NCBI GenBank assembly: GCA_024803745.1 | Contig: JANJXV010000040.1 | Location: 2,590,257-2,654,256 of the forward strand | DNA length: 64,000 bases | Origin: Megascapheus bottae | Taxonomy: Eukaryota > Chordata > Mammalia > Rodentia > Geomyidae | Direction: 5' to 3' | Shown here: positions 20,528 to 33,155 of the stretch, in pieces | How positions within the stretch are numbered: position 1 is the first letter of the stretch | Layout: the number at the start of each line of letters is the position of its first letter | Notes under the pieces: generated by a model | The model's input: only the letters and a program-made list of their open reading frames with translations | The model's database searches: none | What the model was told of the DNA's origin: nothing | Program-made: the position numbers and the translations under genes

Positions 20528-22774
20528 CCACGCACTCTGGAGGAGCTTGCTAGACATGGAACAAAACTCACCCCCAGAGTTTGCTTTCTCCACCAGGTCA
20601 TTTTATTAGGAAAAGAACTTTAGTGACCAGCTGTTTCCTGAAGGGATCAGCCGGGCTCTGAGAGGCCCCCCTTCAGTGTCTGGATGTGTCTGCTCTCTCC
20701 CAGCCACTCCACACATGTGCCCCCGGCCCCCCGGCCCCCCGGCCCGGTCGCTTGACGCTTCTGCATGATTTTCCCTTCAATAACCCCCCTGCATCCCCCT
20801 GTGCCCCCTCCCTCCGTCCCACCTTTGCGCTGTCTGCAGCTCACTTCTGACATGTCAGATTTGGGAACAGTGCCGCGAGGCTGGGGAGGGAAGGGGAATC
20901 TTATCACTGGGGAGGCTAAAGATAATCCCTCCACCGGCAGAGCACAAGTTCACCGGTGCCCACAGGACACCGTGCGCCACGCTCAGCTCGGGAGTTTTCT
21001 GCCTCCGCCCCCCTGACCCCGTCCCCCCTTCCCTTCTGCCCCAAGTCAGGCATGGCTCACGACCCCTGCGGGGGAAGCCAGCCTGGATGTGCACCCCTCT
21101 TGGCCCCTTAGCTCTTAGGGGTTTTCATGGGCTTTGCTGGGGGGGTAAAAGCATGGGGCATAGAGGCCACAGCTGTCCCCCTGGCCAGGGAGGGGGGCAG
21201 CTCAGAATGAGGACGAGGTTCTTTCCCTGCTTCCTTGTCAGGGCAGGCCAAGAGCCCTCCCTGTGCCCAGGGGCCCCCCTCAGAGCGGTCGTTGAGATTC
21301 AGTGCCATGGAAAAGAATTGACCCAGGCCTTGCCCTGGGCATTCCATCAGACTGAGGCGCTGGGGGCGTTTCAGCCCGTGAGGTTGACTTGGTCTTGAAG
21401 CTCCAGCCAAACGCGTGCTTGGAGATGGGGCCCCCGATTCCCCCGGTTTCCCCCGAGGAAGCCACCGTTTCAGAACACGGTGTTGTGATAATTTCATGAA
21501 ATATTCAAACTGCCAATTTGCCAACAGGGTTTTTATTTTTATTTTTTTTTAATACATTTAGCTACTCTTGGTGTTGCTTGCTTGAACCAAGCTAAAAGGA
21601 AAATAAATCTTGTCTTCTGTCCTTTGGAGAACCAAGCCAAAATCCAGACAGAAAATATATACTTTCCTTCGTGCTGTCCCGGGGGGCAGAAATGTTGCGT
21701 AATTAAACTCTGTCTACTGTTAGGGTAACCAGGTTCCATCCTTTATCTATGTATTTCTTTTTTCTTTCCAAAATAATCCGTGTGGGGTTAAAACCTTTCA
21801 AAAGGCCTTACGTAGCCAAGGTAACGGAACAAAATAAACAGAAACCAACAAGGCCACAGCTAGAACTACTAGTTGGGCCTTTGACCTTGAGTTTTGAAGG
21901 ACTCCGGCTTCCTTTTTTTCCAACCACAAAATACAGATAGCAGGCGCTGGCCCGCGTCGAGCAGGGCCTCTCCCTTTATGTAATTCTTAGAGTAGGCCCT
22001 GCATAGGATCTGCCATTTACTGAATACCTCGCAAGGGGCACAGAGTTTGTCTTGGGCGGTGGCTTTTGGGCAGGGGATTCAATTCGGATTGTTCTGCCAG
22101 TCCTGTCAGGGAGGTCACCGAGGTGTCTGGCTTCCTGGTTTCAGAGGCCTTCCGTCCGTCCCTGGTCTATTGGCTTCCTTGCCTCTGGGTTTCACATGCT
22201 GGGAGCCCGTGAAGCACTGAGTTTATCACCTCATGGTGGCCAGGAAACAGAGAGCGAGACAGGAACTAGGGGTCCCGGGGACGTCGCTTCCTTCTACCAG
22301 GCCACACCCCCTAAATCTTTCTCCACCTCCCCACACAACACACAGCACGGGAGGCTTTTGGAGCTAAGCCTTGAACACGAGGGCCTTTTGGGGACCGCTC
22401 AGTCTTCGTCCCCCTCCCTCCCTCCCTCCCTCCCTCAGCCCCTGGCACCCGAGACCTTAGGACTTGGTGCGGGTAGGATTTTCCTGCACTGTTGACAGCC
22501 GCGAGAATTCTGCCCTTGGAACTGGCCCTGGTGTCTGTTGGCACAGGGTCTCCCAAGTTTCAGAACTGGGTTTGTTGATACAGGAATGGAGTTGGCAGGA
22601 GGAGGCAGCACAGTGAACTTCCTTAGGGACTTGGGTGTCCTTTGGAGTTGAGATGGGCACTTTGGATGGCCCGGGGCGGGGAGGAGAGGTTCGTGAAGGG
22701 CTCAGTTTGTAAGTTAGACCTGCTCCTGGCTAGAGAAGATGTGAACCGTGAGCTTTAGGAAGAAATACATTACG

Positions 22775-23480
22775 TAACAGTTGCCATTTTAACCAGTGTA
22801 ACTGTGTAATCCGGTGGCACTGACTGCAGTGTAGTACCCGGCCATCCTTCTCTCTCTCTGCAACGTCTGCATTGCCACAGACAGAGCCCGTGTAACCATG
22901 CCGCAGGAACCCCTCCTGCCTCCTCTTCCCAGGCCCTGGTCACATCCAACTTCCTTCTGTCTGTCTGACTTTTCCCATTATACGAGTTTCAGAGAAGTGT
23001 TCTCCGGTGCCCAGCTTACTTGGCCCAGCGCAGTGTTTTCAGGGTTCGTCTGTACTGTAGCATGTGTCAGGACCCCACTGCTTCTTTTTTTTTTTTTTTT
23101 TTTTTGCCAGTCCTGGGCTTGAGCTCAGGGCCTGAGCACTGTCCTTGGACTTTCTCAAGGCTAGAGCTCTACCACTTGAGCCTCAGCACCACTCCCGGCT
23201 TTTTCTATGTATGTGGTACCGAGGAATCGAACCCGGGGCGTTGTGTATGCTAGGCAAGCACTTTAACCACTAGGCCAGGCTCCCAGCCCCGCCTCCTTGA
23301 CGGTGTTTATTCTGATATGTGGAAGAACGTTTGGATGCCGAGTGTGTGTGTGTTGTGGGGGGGTGGGGGGCGGTGGGTGTCTAAGTCTTTGATTTCTGGT
23401 TTTTTTTCATGCATATACCCAGGGTTAGAACCGCGGGGTCCGACTCAACGTCATCCAGGTGGATGAGAAACGCAGTTGTG
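22775..23480 (-). mobile_element. L1 relic split by a SINE
   Basis: The + strand text ACAGTTGCCATTTTAACCAG, then the CCCTGGTCACATCCAACTTC region and TGTAGCATGTGTCAGGACC, follows the reverse complement of an old L1 3' end. It is interrupted at 23105-23290 by an ID-type SINE and resumes with CATGCATATACCCAGGGTTAG near 23409. The nesting shows that the L1 is older than the SINE. Confidence 0.7.
23105..23290 (-). mobile_element. Dimeric ID-type SINE inserted in L1 relic
   Basis: Complete reverse-oriented element from TGCCAGTCCTGGGCTTGAGC to GGCCAGGCTCCCAGCCCC, with a T-run (its A tail) at about 23087-23104. It interrupts the L1 relic. Confidence 0.93.
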
Positions 23481-23809
23481 TCAGGAATGAGGGTCAATTC
23501 CCCCGCCCCTCCTGGGGACCCCCCCTCCCAGGGCCTGGGTCAGGGATTTGTCTGTAACTGGGTGCTTGCCTTTGATCCGTCCCACCCTGTTCCAAAAGCA
23601 CTGAAGGTCTTTCAGCCGGCCCCGCCCTCACCTCACGCCACAGGAACGAGGGTTTGCTGAGACCAAGCTATTTAGTCTGTCTGTGCCCCCCACTTGCCTG
23701 GTCAGTCCAGAAGCATCCTTGTCTGTGGACAGAGATACCCAAGCTCTGTATTGTCTGGGCTGTGGCCAAGGATGGTTTCCTGGGGTCTGGGGGGGTCTCG
23801 TGTCTGCCC

Positions 23810-24231
23810 TGGCTTAGGGGTGCAGGGGTGTCTGGTCCCTGGCCTCAGTGGTTTAGGGGTACAGGAGGATCTGGTCCCCTGCCTCAGTGGTTTAAGGGTG
23901 CAGGAGTGTTGGGTCCCCCGTCTCAGTGGTTTAGGGGGGCAGGGGTGTCCAGTTCCCCGCCCCAGTGGTTTAGGGATGCAGGATGTCTGGTCCCTCACCC
24001 CAGTGGTTTAGGGGTACAGGGCATCTGGTTCCCCGCCTCAGTGGTTTAGGGGTGCAGGATGTTTGGTTCCCCACCTCAGTGGTTTAGGGGTGCAGAATGT
24101 CTGGTTCCCTGCCTCAGTGGTTTAGGGGTACAGGGTATCTGGTTCCCCGCCTCGGTGGTTTAGGGGTGCAGGGCGTCCGGTTCCCTGCCCCAGCGGTTTA
24201 GGGGTGCGGTGTGTCCGGTCCCCCACCCCAG
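23810..24231 (+). repeat. 38-bp minisatellite, 11 units
   Basis: Eleven copies of a 38-39 bp unit begin TGGTTTAGGGGTGCAGG and continue with a TCTGGTTCCCCGCCTCAG half. Divergence between copies is modest, with several substitutions per unit. Each unit has a G-rich half and a C-rich half. It lies in intron 1 between an L1 relic and unique sequence. Confidence 0.95.
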
Positions 24232-27200
24232 AGGTGCTGTTGATAGAAGCAGAATCCCAGATGCCTCTGATCCTCCCACAGCTCAGGTCGCAGGCAAGGC
24301 CGCGAGGCCGGCTTGGTGAGATGAGGGGGGGCCCAGCCTACGTGGGCCTCACCTGCGTGTCGGAGAAGAGAGGCGGCCGGGCTCCTGGAGCCCCCGAGAG
24401 CTGGCACACGGGCTGTCACCCGCCCACCAGGGGACTTCCCCACCAGGTCCCTGCTGTGCCATCCCTTCCCAGAGAGCAGCTGGCTGGTGGCAGCTGGAGG
24501 GGTGACTGGTCTGTGCCAGGTTAGAGCTTCTGTCGCCGTGCACGGCGCCCGGAGGCGCCCGGAGATGCCCGGAGATGCCAGCTCCACCGCCAAGTCCATG
24601 ACGGGGAGGCCTGCGCCGGACAGCGTCTTCCACCTCTGCTGTTCAATTATTCAGAAGGCAACAGGTTTGACCTGTGCCCAGCTGTCTGAAAGGCTAGGAG
24701 ATAAGGAGCCTTCTCAGGATAAATGGCCTGTGACATGTCTCTGAAAAGGAGGTATCAGCGCAGGCCAACGCGATGCAAACAGTCCTGGATCTCCTTCCCC
24801 ACACCCCACGACTGGAGAGGTTCTTACTCCCCACAAGGCAGTTGCAGTGATTCCGCGAGGCCGTCTGCTCCTCGAAGGGTCTCTCGATTTAGGAAGATCT
24901 TCACGGTTTCAGCCCCCCCCCGTCTCCCCTCCCTCTCAGGAGTAGATGGTCCAGAGGCGTGAGGCGTATTCACATGCGTTCACAGACAGTAGAGGCGAGG
25001 GAGGGTCTGCGGTCTGGTGGAGGCCCATGGAGAAGACGAGGGAGGGGGCGATGGCGGAGCCTGGCATGAGGGGAGGATTTCTAGAGATCTAGCCAGTTGG
25101 CTTTGTCTGGCACTCGGGTTATAATCTGTATTTGTGCGGGAGGGGCGGGGGGTGACCTGGTAGGTGACGGGGGGCCTCACCTGGACTTTATATATGTGTG
25201 TGATGTGTTGTGCTGTAGACGAAATGATTCTGAGCAGGCCGTGGGGCAGTGAGGCAGGGCTCAAGCCACAGGGAAAGGGCAGCGAAGCTCGTGAGGAGAA
25301 CTGACCAGCGTAGGCAGGCTTGGGGGGGTGGAGTACAGGGGCGTGGGCGGCCGGTGGGGTGATGTCATGTGTCGTAGTTCATTCAGGACGTGGCAGTCGT
25401 GGTTGGCCCTTGTTTCCGAGAACGTTGAGGAAGAGCGACCCGTTGGCTGTTTCACGAGAGGGTGTGGGTTTGGGGTGCGTGGACAATATCCCTCTTCGAA
25501 TGCCGTGGCATTGCTCCGTGCCGGCTGGCTCTGGGATAACGGTGGGTGCAGGAAGAGCCGAGGGTCCCTGTCATAGATCTGGGGACTTGGGCAGCGGGCA
25601 GACTGGAGGCCTTTCCCAGCTGAGCCAGGCAGGCGGGTTCTCTGTCCCAGCGGGGTCAGTTGGGCCCTTCGGTGGTGAGGAGTTGTTGGCACAGGGGCCG
25701 CTTGGCACCGGTTTGGAACGGAGCCTTCGCCCATCGTGCGACACCCATACCCTCAGCCCCGTGGCAGCCTTGGCTCCTGGCCTTCTGCACTGGGGAAGTG
25801 GCCCTGGCATAGCCTGCCTGCTTGCCCAGATGTGGGCTCACCACAGGCCTGGTGGGAGCTGCGTGAGCCGCCAGCTGCCCCGTCTCACCCTGTCTGGCCT
25901 CAGGGAGAACTGTACTCGCAGAGTTTGGCCCTCTGTTCAGGTGGCCCACGAGGGTGGCACCGGTCTCTGGCTGGGTCTGGCAGTGGAAAGTCATGGGAAT
26001 TTTCCTCCACACCCGGGCAGAAGGAGTGTTTTGGTTTGAGGGTATCAGTTGTGGAATGGAGGCAGGATCCAGATGGACAGACAGATTTCTTCTCGTCCAG
26101 ATGCCATCCTGAGACGGATCGCTCGTCCTTGACATTTCTTGGGAGTTGAGTTTGATTTTTATGAGGTAACGGAGAAAAGGAAAGCCAGGAAAAGAAAAAA
26201 ATAATCCCAAACAGGGGGGTAGCGGGGTGACATGTGTGTGAGAGAGACAGGTCGGGTCTCCAGGCAGGGCCCACGGCGCTTCTATACGTGAGGGGCATCC
26301 AGACTGTGGTCACACTGATTCATCCAGGGCCCCACGCGGGCACACGAAGTCACAGGGGGGTGAGTGTGTCATGGAAGGCCACAGCTGACCTGACGTTAGT
26401 GAAGAGACATTTCAAACTCAGCTCCACAAGGGGCCAGATCCTAAGACATGCTCACAAGTTCTTTGGTCTGTGTGCCTGTGTGTGCACGCGTGCACGTGTG
26501 TGTGTATATTACGTTTGCACCATTGCATGTGAGAGCAGAACAGAGTGTGTCTGAGAGAGCAGCGGAGCTGGAGAAAGAACAAGCAGCATGGGGGAGATTT
26601 GTCTGCAGCCCTCACCGCGTTGCAGGCAGAGGCCCTCTGTGTGGCTGGACGGATGGGCTCTGAAAGCATTTTTGTGACAAGGGACCATGGTATAGACCCT
26701 CCCCACAACTGGTTTGTTACGTAATTCTCCTAGCCTGGGCGCAGGGACCGTATTTGTGAGAAAGAAACCCAGACACCAACGTGACATGCCATTTACTAGC
26801 TTTCTGCCTTAACGATGGCTTCCTTCTCCTGGCATCTCCTGAGTTCCACTCTGCTGGAATAGGGCACTCCTTTGTTTTTTTTTTTAAATCTCGTTTGGTA
26901 GAGAGGCCTCAGATTAGGTCCGCATTAACACGTGTGGCCTGGTGCGTCCGTGGTGTTGGGTGGCATCTGCCCCTGTAACTCATCTCCCAGGCGATCAGAG
27001 GGCCCCACGGTTGATTTAGGTTCATGGTTGTAGATGGCTTCTTGTGAAGGCTTTGGGGCTCCCTTCGTGGCTGGGGTGCCAATATTCCTTCCCAGGCCCC
27101 TCCCCAGTGGCCTGACGTCCTCCCGTGAAGCCCCGCCCCTGAAAGCTTTGACCACCTCCCCAGAAGAGCCAGGCTGGGGATGGGATTTCTACTGAGTGAG

Positions 27201-28339
27201 CCTGCAGCGGGTCAGGCTGCTCCCTCCTCAGACAGGACGAGACTACCACCTGCTACCCCCAGTCCACGGGTGCCGAAGGAGCGTTGAACCCCGCGCGAGC
27301 CCCTCGGCCGTGGCACCGTCTCCTGGAGGGAGAGTGGCCACAGGCTGACACCCTTGGTGGCTTGCTCACAGCTCACCCTTGTCAGGAAGACTCCTGAAGC
27401 CTTGTGGGGGTTTGGACCCCGATCTCCTCGAGCTCCAAACCCGCAGAGGTCTCACAGCCTTGGCGCAGGGGGCGAGGGGCAGGCAGAGGATGGAGGGTGG
27501 TCTGCAGGGAAGCGGCTCTCCGCCCCTGTGAGCCCCCCCCCCCAGGTCCCATGTGGCCTTCACCTCCTTTCCCCGTGCTTTGCCCTGCGACAGCCCCCGC
27601 CCCCCCCTTCTCCTGTCTCAGGGAGCCGGACCCTGCCTCTCCTTCCCTCTGTGCAAACATTCCCTGGGGCAGGGGGGCCCTGCAGCGGGGCCAGTGCGCA
27701 CCCCGGCAGCCTGGCGTGGTGTCTTTCCCAGGAGGCGGTCTAGTCGGAGGAGGGGGTGCAGCAGGAAGAGAGCTGTCCTTTTAAGGTGACGGTTAAGGGC
27801 TCCTCTGGGAGGCCGCCTGGACCCTGTACAGAGGGAGGCGACGATCACGTATTTAGGTTTTTGTACAAATTTAAGTCATTTTTTTTTTAAATCTCTCTGA
27901 AGTGTGTTTGCCTGTTCGGCCTTTCATGAGAGGTCAGGTCTTGCTCTCACAGAGTCCCAGGCATCATCCGTTGAGTTCAAGGAGAGCCGCGAGACCAGAA
28001 CTCGGTCCTGGGCAGATATGTCTGGGCCTTGAGTCCGGTGGTGTCATCTCAAGTCAGGCCAAGGCTGACCAGGACCAGGGGGTTTCAGGTGGGGTCGTGG
28101 CTCTCGGAGCTGCAGCCTAAGGTGAGGGGAGCACACGAGGTGATCCATTAGTGATGTCTTACACAGACCCGGCGTGGAGGTAAGCTACGTCCAGTGACGT
28201 GAGCTACGGCTCGGGCCGTTCCCTCTACAGCTTCGGTTGTACGTGATGTAAGTGGCTTCTGGCAACTAGTTCTGTCACACAAGTACCAAAGCATCAGTTG
28301 ATACGTCTGTTTTCATGCAGGATGTCCACCCCGCCTTTT
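24232..28339. other. Intron 1, unique sequence
   Basis: No exon, SINE or long repeat is recognised. Open frames are short and lack coding features. A GT-rich stretch lies at 26475-26506. Confidence 0.6.
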
Positions 28340-28566
28340 TCTTTGTTTTTGGTCCGTTGTGGGGCTTGAACTCAGGGCCTGGGCGCGGTCCCTGCGGCTG
28401 TTTTTGCTGTCCCCTTTGAGCCACCGCATCACTTCTGCTGTTTTCTGGTGGTTCATGAGAGGTAAGCGTCTCACGGACGTTTCTGCCCAGGCCGACTTTG
28501 AATCATGATCCTCCGATCTCAGCCCCCTGAGTAGCTGGGACAACAGGCGAGAGCCACCGGCCCCTG
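28340..28566 (-). mobile_element. B1-like/ID composite SINE, full length
   Basis: The reverse complement carries the second arm (TGGGGCTTGAACTCAGGGCC, GAGCCACCGCATCACTTCTG) and the B1-like part (GTTCATGAGAGGTAAGCGTC, CTCAGCCCCCTGAGTAGCTG, GGGACAACAGGCGAGAGCC). Confidence 0.88.
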
Positions 28567-28679
28567 CTTCGTCTTCTTTTATTCCTGTGGGTTGGTTTGA
28601 AAAAAAAAAAAAGGTGAATTGAATCCAAGTCTTAAGTGTCCCTACTGGAGTCGTTAAATGGTACTTGAAAGTTCCATTG

Positions 28680-28681
<2 letters not shown>

Positions 28682-28732
<51 letters not shown>
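28682..28732 (+). repeat. (CT)n microsatellite
   Basis: About 25 uninterrupted CT units in intron 1. Confidence 0.97.
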
Positions 28733-28733
<1 letters not shown>

Positions 28734-28739
28734 TTCTCA

Positions 28740-31700
28740 GTGCTTCTCCCAGTGTCTTGCATCTACTCGGCCTCTGTGGTTTGCCTTCTGGCTGTCTGTG
28801 GGGACGGCTGCCCTGGTGTTCGGCCACAGGTAGCCTGGTAGCCAGGGGCATTAAGAGGTAGCCTGGAAGCCAGGGGTGGTAAGTTTGACCAGCCCTTTCT
28901 ATGCTGGACCCTGGGAAACTTGCTATGACACGCTCGGGTGCCTTGACTGAAAACGGCCGTCTGTCCATCCCTGCTGGGGAGCCCCAGTGCCCTTTCTTAC
29001 GCTGCGGGCTGAGGAACTGGGCTCTGCTGCTTCGATAAAATACTGGAAGGGAGCGGGGGGCGGGGGAATGCATGTGGTTCAGAGATGGAAACATTTGGGA
29101 ATGAAAACAGCCACGTAGCCATCCGTGTCCCAGAATCGTCATCGTGCTGCCTGAGCCACCCCTGTCGTCCCCTGGCCCCGCGGGGCCTCCCCGTGGCCCA
29201 CCTACAGCGGCCTGAGCTTGGCCATATTAGGCCTCCTGGAACACAAGAGCTTTGGGAGTGTCTTTCCATCTGCCAGCACCCAAGTGGGGACTGCAGCCAG
29301 CCAGGCGTTTAAATGGCCAGGCTGCCGGGAGAGGGGCCGTGGCGGGGTGGGGGGCCGTTACTTCCCATCAGTCCTCTCTGGGAAGCCCAGTGCCTACATG
29401 ACAGCTTCCATCTTCTTGGCCCAGCTTACTTCAGCCCGGGAAAGGATAGGGCAGAGAAGAAGGTCTCGTTCACATCACCCCGGGTGGGGCGTTAGCTCCT
29501 CCTGGGTGCGTGGACAGAGCCCCGGGCCACGAGCAGGAGCCACAGAGCTGTACTTGCTCCTTGTCCCCGACAGGCACCGAGATTGGGTCCTCCACCCCCC
29601 CTCCTGCTCGTCTCTTTACTGCTCTCTCCATTGTGCGGAAGAGATGCACAAACTACGGTTCCAGGAGCCTGCATGATTTTCCCTGGCACTCAGCTGACGC
29701 GTGAGGGGCTGGGAGTAGAACCCCGGTGGCCTGTGTGCTGAGCCGGGGCTCTGTGGAAGGCTTGTCGCCCGGGCACTGGGCTTCTGATTTGGGGGCTCGA
29801 TTGTTGGGTTGGGGGATTTCTAGGTGATGCTAAAACTTGGGCTGCCCGAGCCAGGCAGAGTGCCTGGGTAGGAACGGAACCCTCCCTGGGTCCGGTCTGC
29901 AGACAGTGGGAGGCAGAAGCAGTGCAGCAGGCGGGGGCTGGCGTCCGCCTGCGTCGGGGCGTGGATGGGGCTGGAATATCTGGACGCAATCGCTGCAGGG
30001 TGGGAGATCCAAGTCGGGAGGGGTCGGGAGAGAAGATGCTCCCGTTGACATCCGATGGGCGCTTGGTTCTTTCCCAGGGACTTGGGCAGCCAGAGGTCCT
30101 GGGGCCTCAGTGTGGGAGCGGTCGCCGCCTTTCCTGAGGTGTCTTTCCCCCCAGCTCGAGCTCTGTTTTCCTTTCCCATCCCACCCGCAGGTGTAACCTT
30201 CCCGTTCACCGCCCCACGCAGACGCTGGCCGCCGAGCACTGTCAGGAGAGTCTGTTTTCTCTTCTGGATGGCGCGCCCCTTGTGTTCTCTCTCTCAGTGC
30301 CTTCCAGGAAGGGGCAATGAATCGAGGGGCCACGTGTTCCACTGTGCAGGCGTGCGAGCCTCTGTGGGGTCTCACGGCTCTCGTCTCCCCGCCTTTCTCC
30401 CCCTCCACCCCCTGCCTGCCACCCTTTCTTCTTTCTGTCCCCCACCATCCTAGGTTTTCTCCCTCCTTCCCTTGTTTTTTCCTCCTCTCTTTCTCTCCTT
30501 TTCCCTTCAACCTCCTCTGCCTTTCTTGCCTTCCTTTCTTTCTTCCCTCCTTCCCTCCTTTATTCTCTGTCTCCATCTCTCTCCTCTTCCTCCCCGCCTC
30601 AGCAAAACACAGGGTGATTCATTAGACACAGCCGTTTCCCAAGGGCTGCGCGGGCCTCTCCACCGTCGTGCAGTGGGCGCTCACAGAACGTGGCCGCACG
30701 GCCACTCCCTCGAGCTGACTGCCACCAGACCCCAGCTGGGTTCAAAGGGACTTGGTGAAGCTGTCCCCCCCCCAGCCCCGTCCCCCATTTGGGAGACCCT
30801 GGCTCCCACCTGTTCCTGAAGGACGCACATTCTCCTCACAGTGAAGGGAGACATGGGCCAGGCCCCGATGCCCGCGGGAAGAGGGCAGACGCGCTGGCCG
30901 GGGCCAGACGAGCTGTCACCGTCTGCGTCGGGCATTCAGCCGTGCTAATGAGCCGTAGTGGAAGGTTTGGCCAATGTTCAGTGCAACCTGCTGTCCACCC
31001 CAAGGGGAGAATGGAGATTCGATTTAACTTGTAGCTCTGTGATCAGTCGGAAAATTTAATTGACGCACGGGGGAAAAGCTGTGTTTGCGAAGTTTGTGCC
31101 AGGTTGGTGAGAGTTGTGGGTGTTGTGTCTCGGGGTGTTGGGTACTGGGGTACCGTGCAGTAGGCCTTGAAATCCATCTCAAGCCTCTCCCTTCGAGAGG
31201 CAGGGAGACTGCCCTGTACAGCTGGGTTTGGGGTGGGGGGCGGTTAGAGTTGGGCTTCAGATTGGAGCCGGAATGGAGCAGGGGCCCAGAGCCTTAATGA
31301 GCTTCCTGGTTAGGAGAAAGGGATGCAAGGAGAACGGTTTTCCTCTCTAGAATAAGCCACATGGAAGCTCACCATGTGTCCTGGGCTTGCTGAGTCACCT
31401 AGGAGAGAGAGAGGAGAGGACAGAGGAGAGCGAGCGAGAGCGAGAAACAGACACTAGGCTCGTGCCCTGTGACCTCATACCCACCCTCAAGGTCACCGGC
31501 AGACTGGGTGAGTGGAGGCCCCATCACCTCGGCTCTCAGCACGTCCCTGCAGTGTCGCATGGCCGTCTCAGGAACGTGACGTGAATTCACGCAACCCCAT
31601 GTAGGGTATCGGTGGACGGCGAGTGGAGAAAACACGGCAAAGTAATACAGTCACGGGCCGAATGAGATGCCCTGGGGGTGGTGTGCGGAAGCCGAGCCGG

Positions 31701-31980
31701 ACGCCGTGGGGTGACAGGGTCTCGGGGAGGTGGTTAGGTCGGGATGAGCTGGGTGCCGGGGAAGAGGAGGCCCTCGGGCGCGTTCTCTCGCCTTTGCTCC
31801 TCACCGTGGTGGGAACACCGTGGGAACAGGGTGGTGGCCTGACGCCCCCAGGAGAGCCCCCTCCAGACCCACCACTGGTGTCCTGACCTTGGACTTCCAG
31901 AACGGTGAGGAAATTAGATTTCCGTGTCTCTAAGCCGCCCCGTCTATGGTGTTTTGTTATGAGATACGTGCGATGGAATA
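28740..31980. other. Intron 1, unique sequence
   Basis: A 28-30 base near-duplicate (GGTAGCCTGG...GCCAGGGGC) occurs at about 28829 and 28857. Otherwise only low-complexity CT- and GA-rich patches are seen. Confidence 0.55.
30455..30600 (+). repeat. CT-rich low-complexity stretch
   Basis: CTTCCCTCC, CTTTCTTTCT and similar blocks, mostly pyrimidine on the + strand. Confidence 0.8.
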
Positions 31981-31987
31981 CTTTCAG

Positions 31988-32064
31988 CCACACACACACG
32001 CACACACACACGCACGCACACGCACGCACACGCACGCACACACACGCACGCACGCGCACACACC
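31988..32064 (+). repeat. (CA)n/(CACG)n microsatellite
   Basis: CACACACGCACG units, adjoining a CCCT run at 32085-32120. Confidence 0.95.
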
Positions 32065-32131
32065 AGGGAAACTTTTCACCAGCTATCTCCCTCCCTCCCT
32101 CCCCCCTCCCCCTTCCCCCTCTCTGTATGTC

Positions 32132-32325
32132 AGTATGTTAGTACCAGGGCTGGAATTCAGGGTATGGGCACCAACCCTTAGGGTTTTTTTTTTCTCTACC
32201 ACTTGAGCCACAGTGCCTCGGTTCACTGTAGATAAGCATCTCATAGACTTTTCTGCCTGTGCTAGCTTCCAACTGTGATTCTCAGCTCTCAGCTTGCCTG
32301 TGTGAGCCACCCGTGCCTGCCTGAA
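32132..32325 (-). mobile_element. B1-like/ID composite SINE
   Basis: TACCACTTGAGCCACAGTGC, GATAAGCATCTCATAGACTT and GTGTGAGCCACCCGTGCC are readable in order for a reverse copy. Confidence 0.8.
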
Positions 32326-32629
32326 CTTTCTTGACACAAGTGATCGTGGCTGGAGGCGAGCTGACAGTATAAACACGTGGATAGTACAATAAATTAGTGG
32401 AAATAAGAATCACCATCCCCAAGAAACAGAATTGCTACCACCAAAAGACTCACGTGATAGGACAGTTTGAAGGCTGTGTAAAAACACGTTGGCTTCGAAC
32501 AGTTGAGATTGAGGAAGAAATAGAAAACATTAAAATAGCACCTCATTAAAAGAGAGAGAGAAAAGACTGTTTTTCTGTTGAACATGTAGAATGGAAAAAG
32601 AAAAAAACCCCAAAAAACGAAACATGTAG

Positions 32630-32780
32630 CAAATATCTGCTGGGTTCAACATAGCGGGAGATAAAATCGGCAGACTGGAAGACAGATCTGAAGAAATCGC
32701 CCGGAAAAATAGCACAGAGATATATAAAATACTGCTCGGCGGAAGAGCAATCGGAGAACTGGAGGGCAGCACGGGAAGCC
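32630..32780 (+). mobile_element. Possible L1 ORF1-like relic
   Basis: GATAAAATCGGCAGACTGGA and AGACAGATCTGAAGAAATCG read as a coiled-coil-like KIGRLEDRSEEIARKN, similar in kind to L1 ORF1. The match is short and the frame breaks on both sides. Confidence 0.3.
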
Positions 32781-33155
32781 TCGTGGCCCGTGTTCACGGT
32801 GTCCTTACAAACCGGTGGAGAGAAAGCATGGAAACGTTCCAAGCTCTGCCACGAATGCATCGAAAATGCAGGGAAGTCACCGTTTCGCAGGTGGTAACAG
32901 CACCCTGGGTGTGGACTTGGGGAATTAAAAAGACATCCACCTGTAGACACTCCATCTAGAAAAAAAAATGCTTTGTTTTTTCCTTTAATGTCGAAGAAAA
33001 GGAAGAGATCTGTAAAGCAAGCCCGGGGAGAAGACAAACCACGCGCCCCCCCCAGAGCTCTCCAGCCACAGTGCAGGCCACGGGATACCACAGCAGTGGT
33101 CCACCAGGCACCGACGCCCTGCGGCTGTGTCCGGAGCTGGATCGTCCTTCAGGTG

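Larger units (their letters stand above)
17400..22774. other. Intron 1, mainly unique sequence
   Basis: Apart from the microsatellites listed I recognise no gene or transposon here. It includes an unusually AT-rich, complex segment at 21480-21950 (see findings). Confidence 0.6.

Noticed and set aside
23810..24231. Interstitial telomere repeat
   Set aside because: TTTAGGGG occurs once per 38 bases and not as tandem TTAGGG.
29085..29312. METFGNENSH frame, superficially like the exon 1b peptide MVNENTR
   Set aside because: Similarity is confined to three residues and there is no phase-1 donor at the right place.
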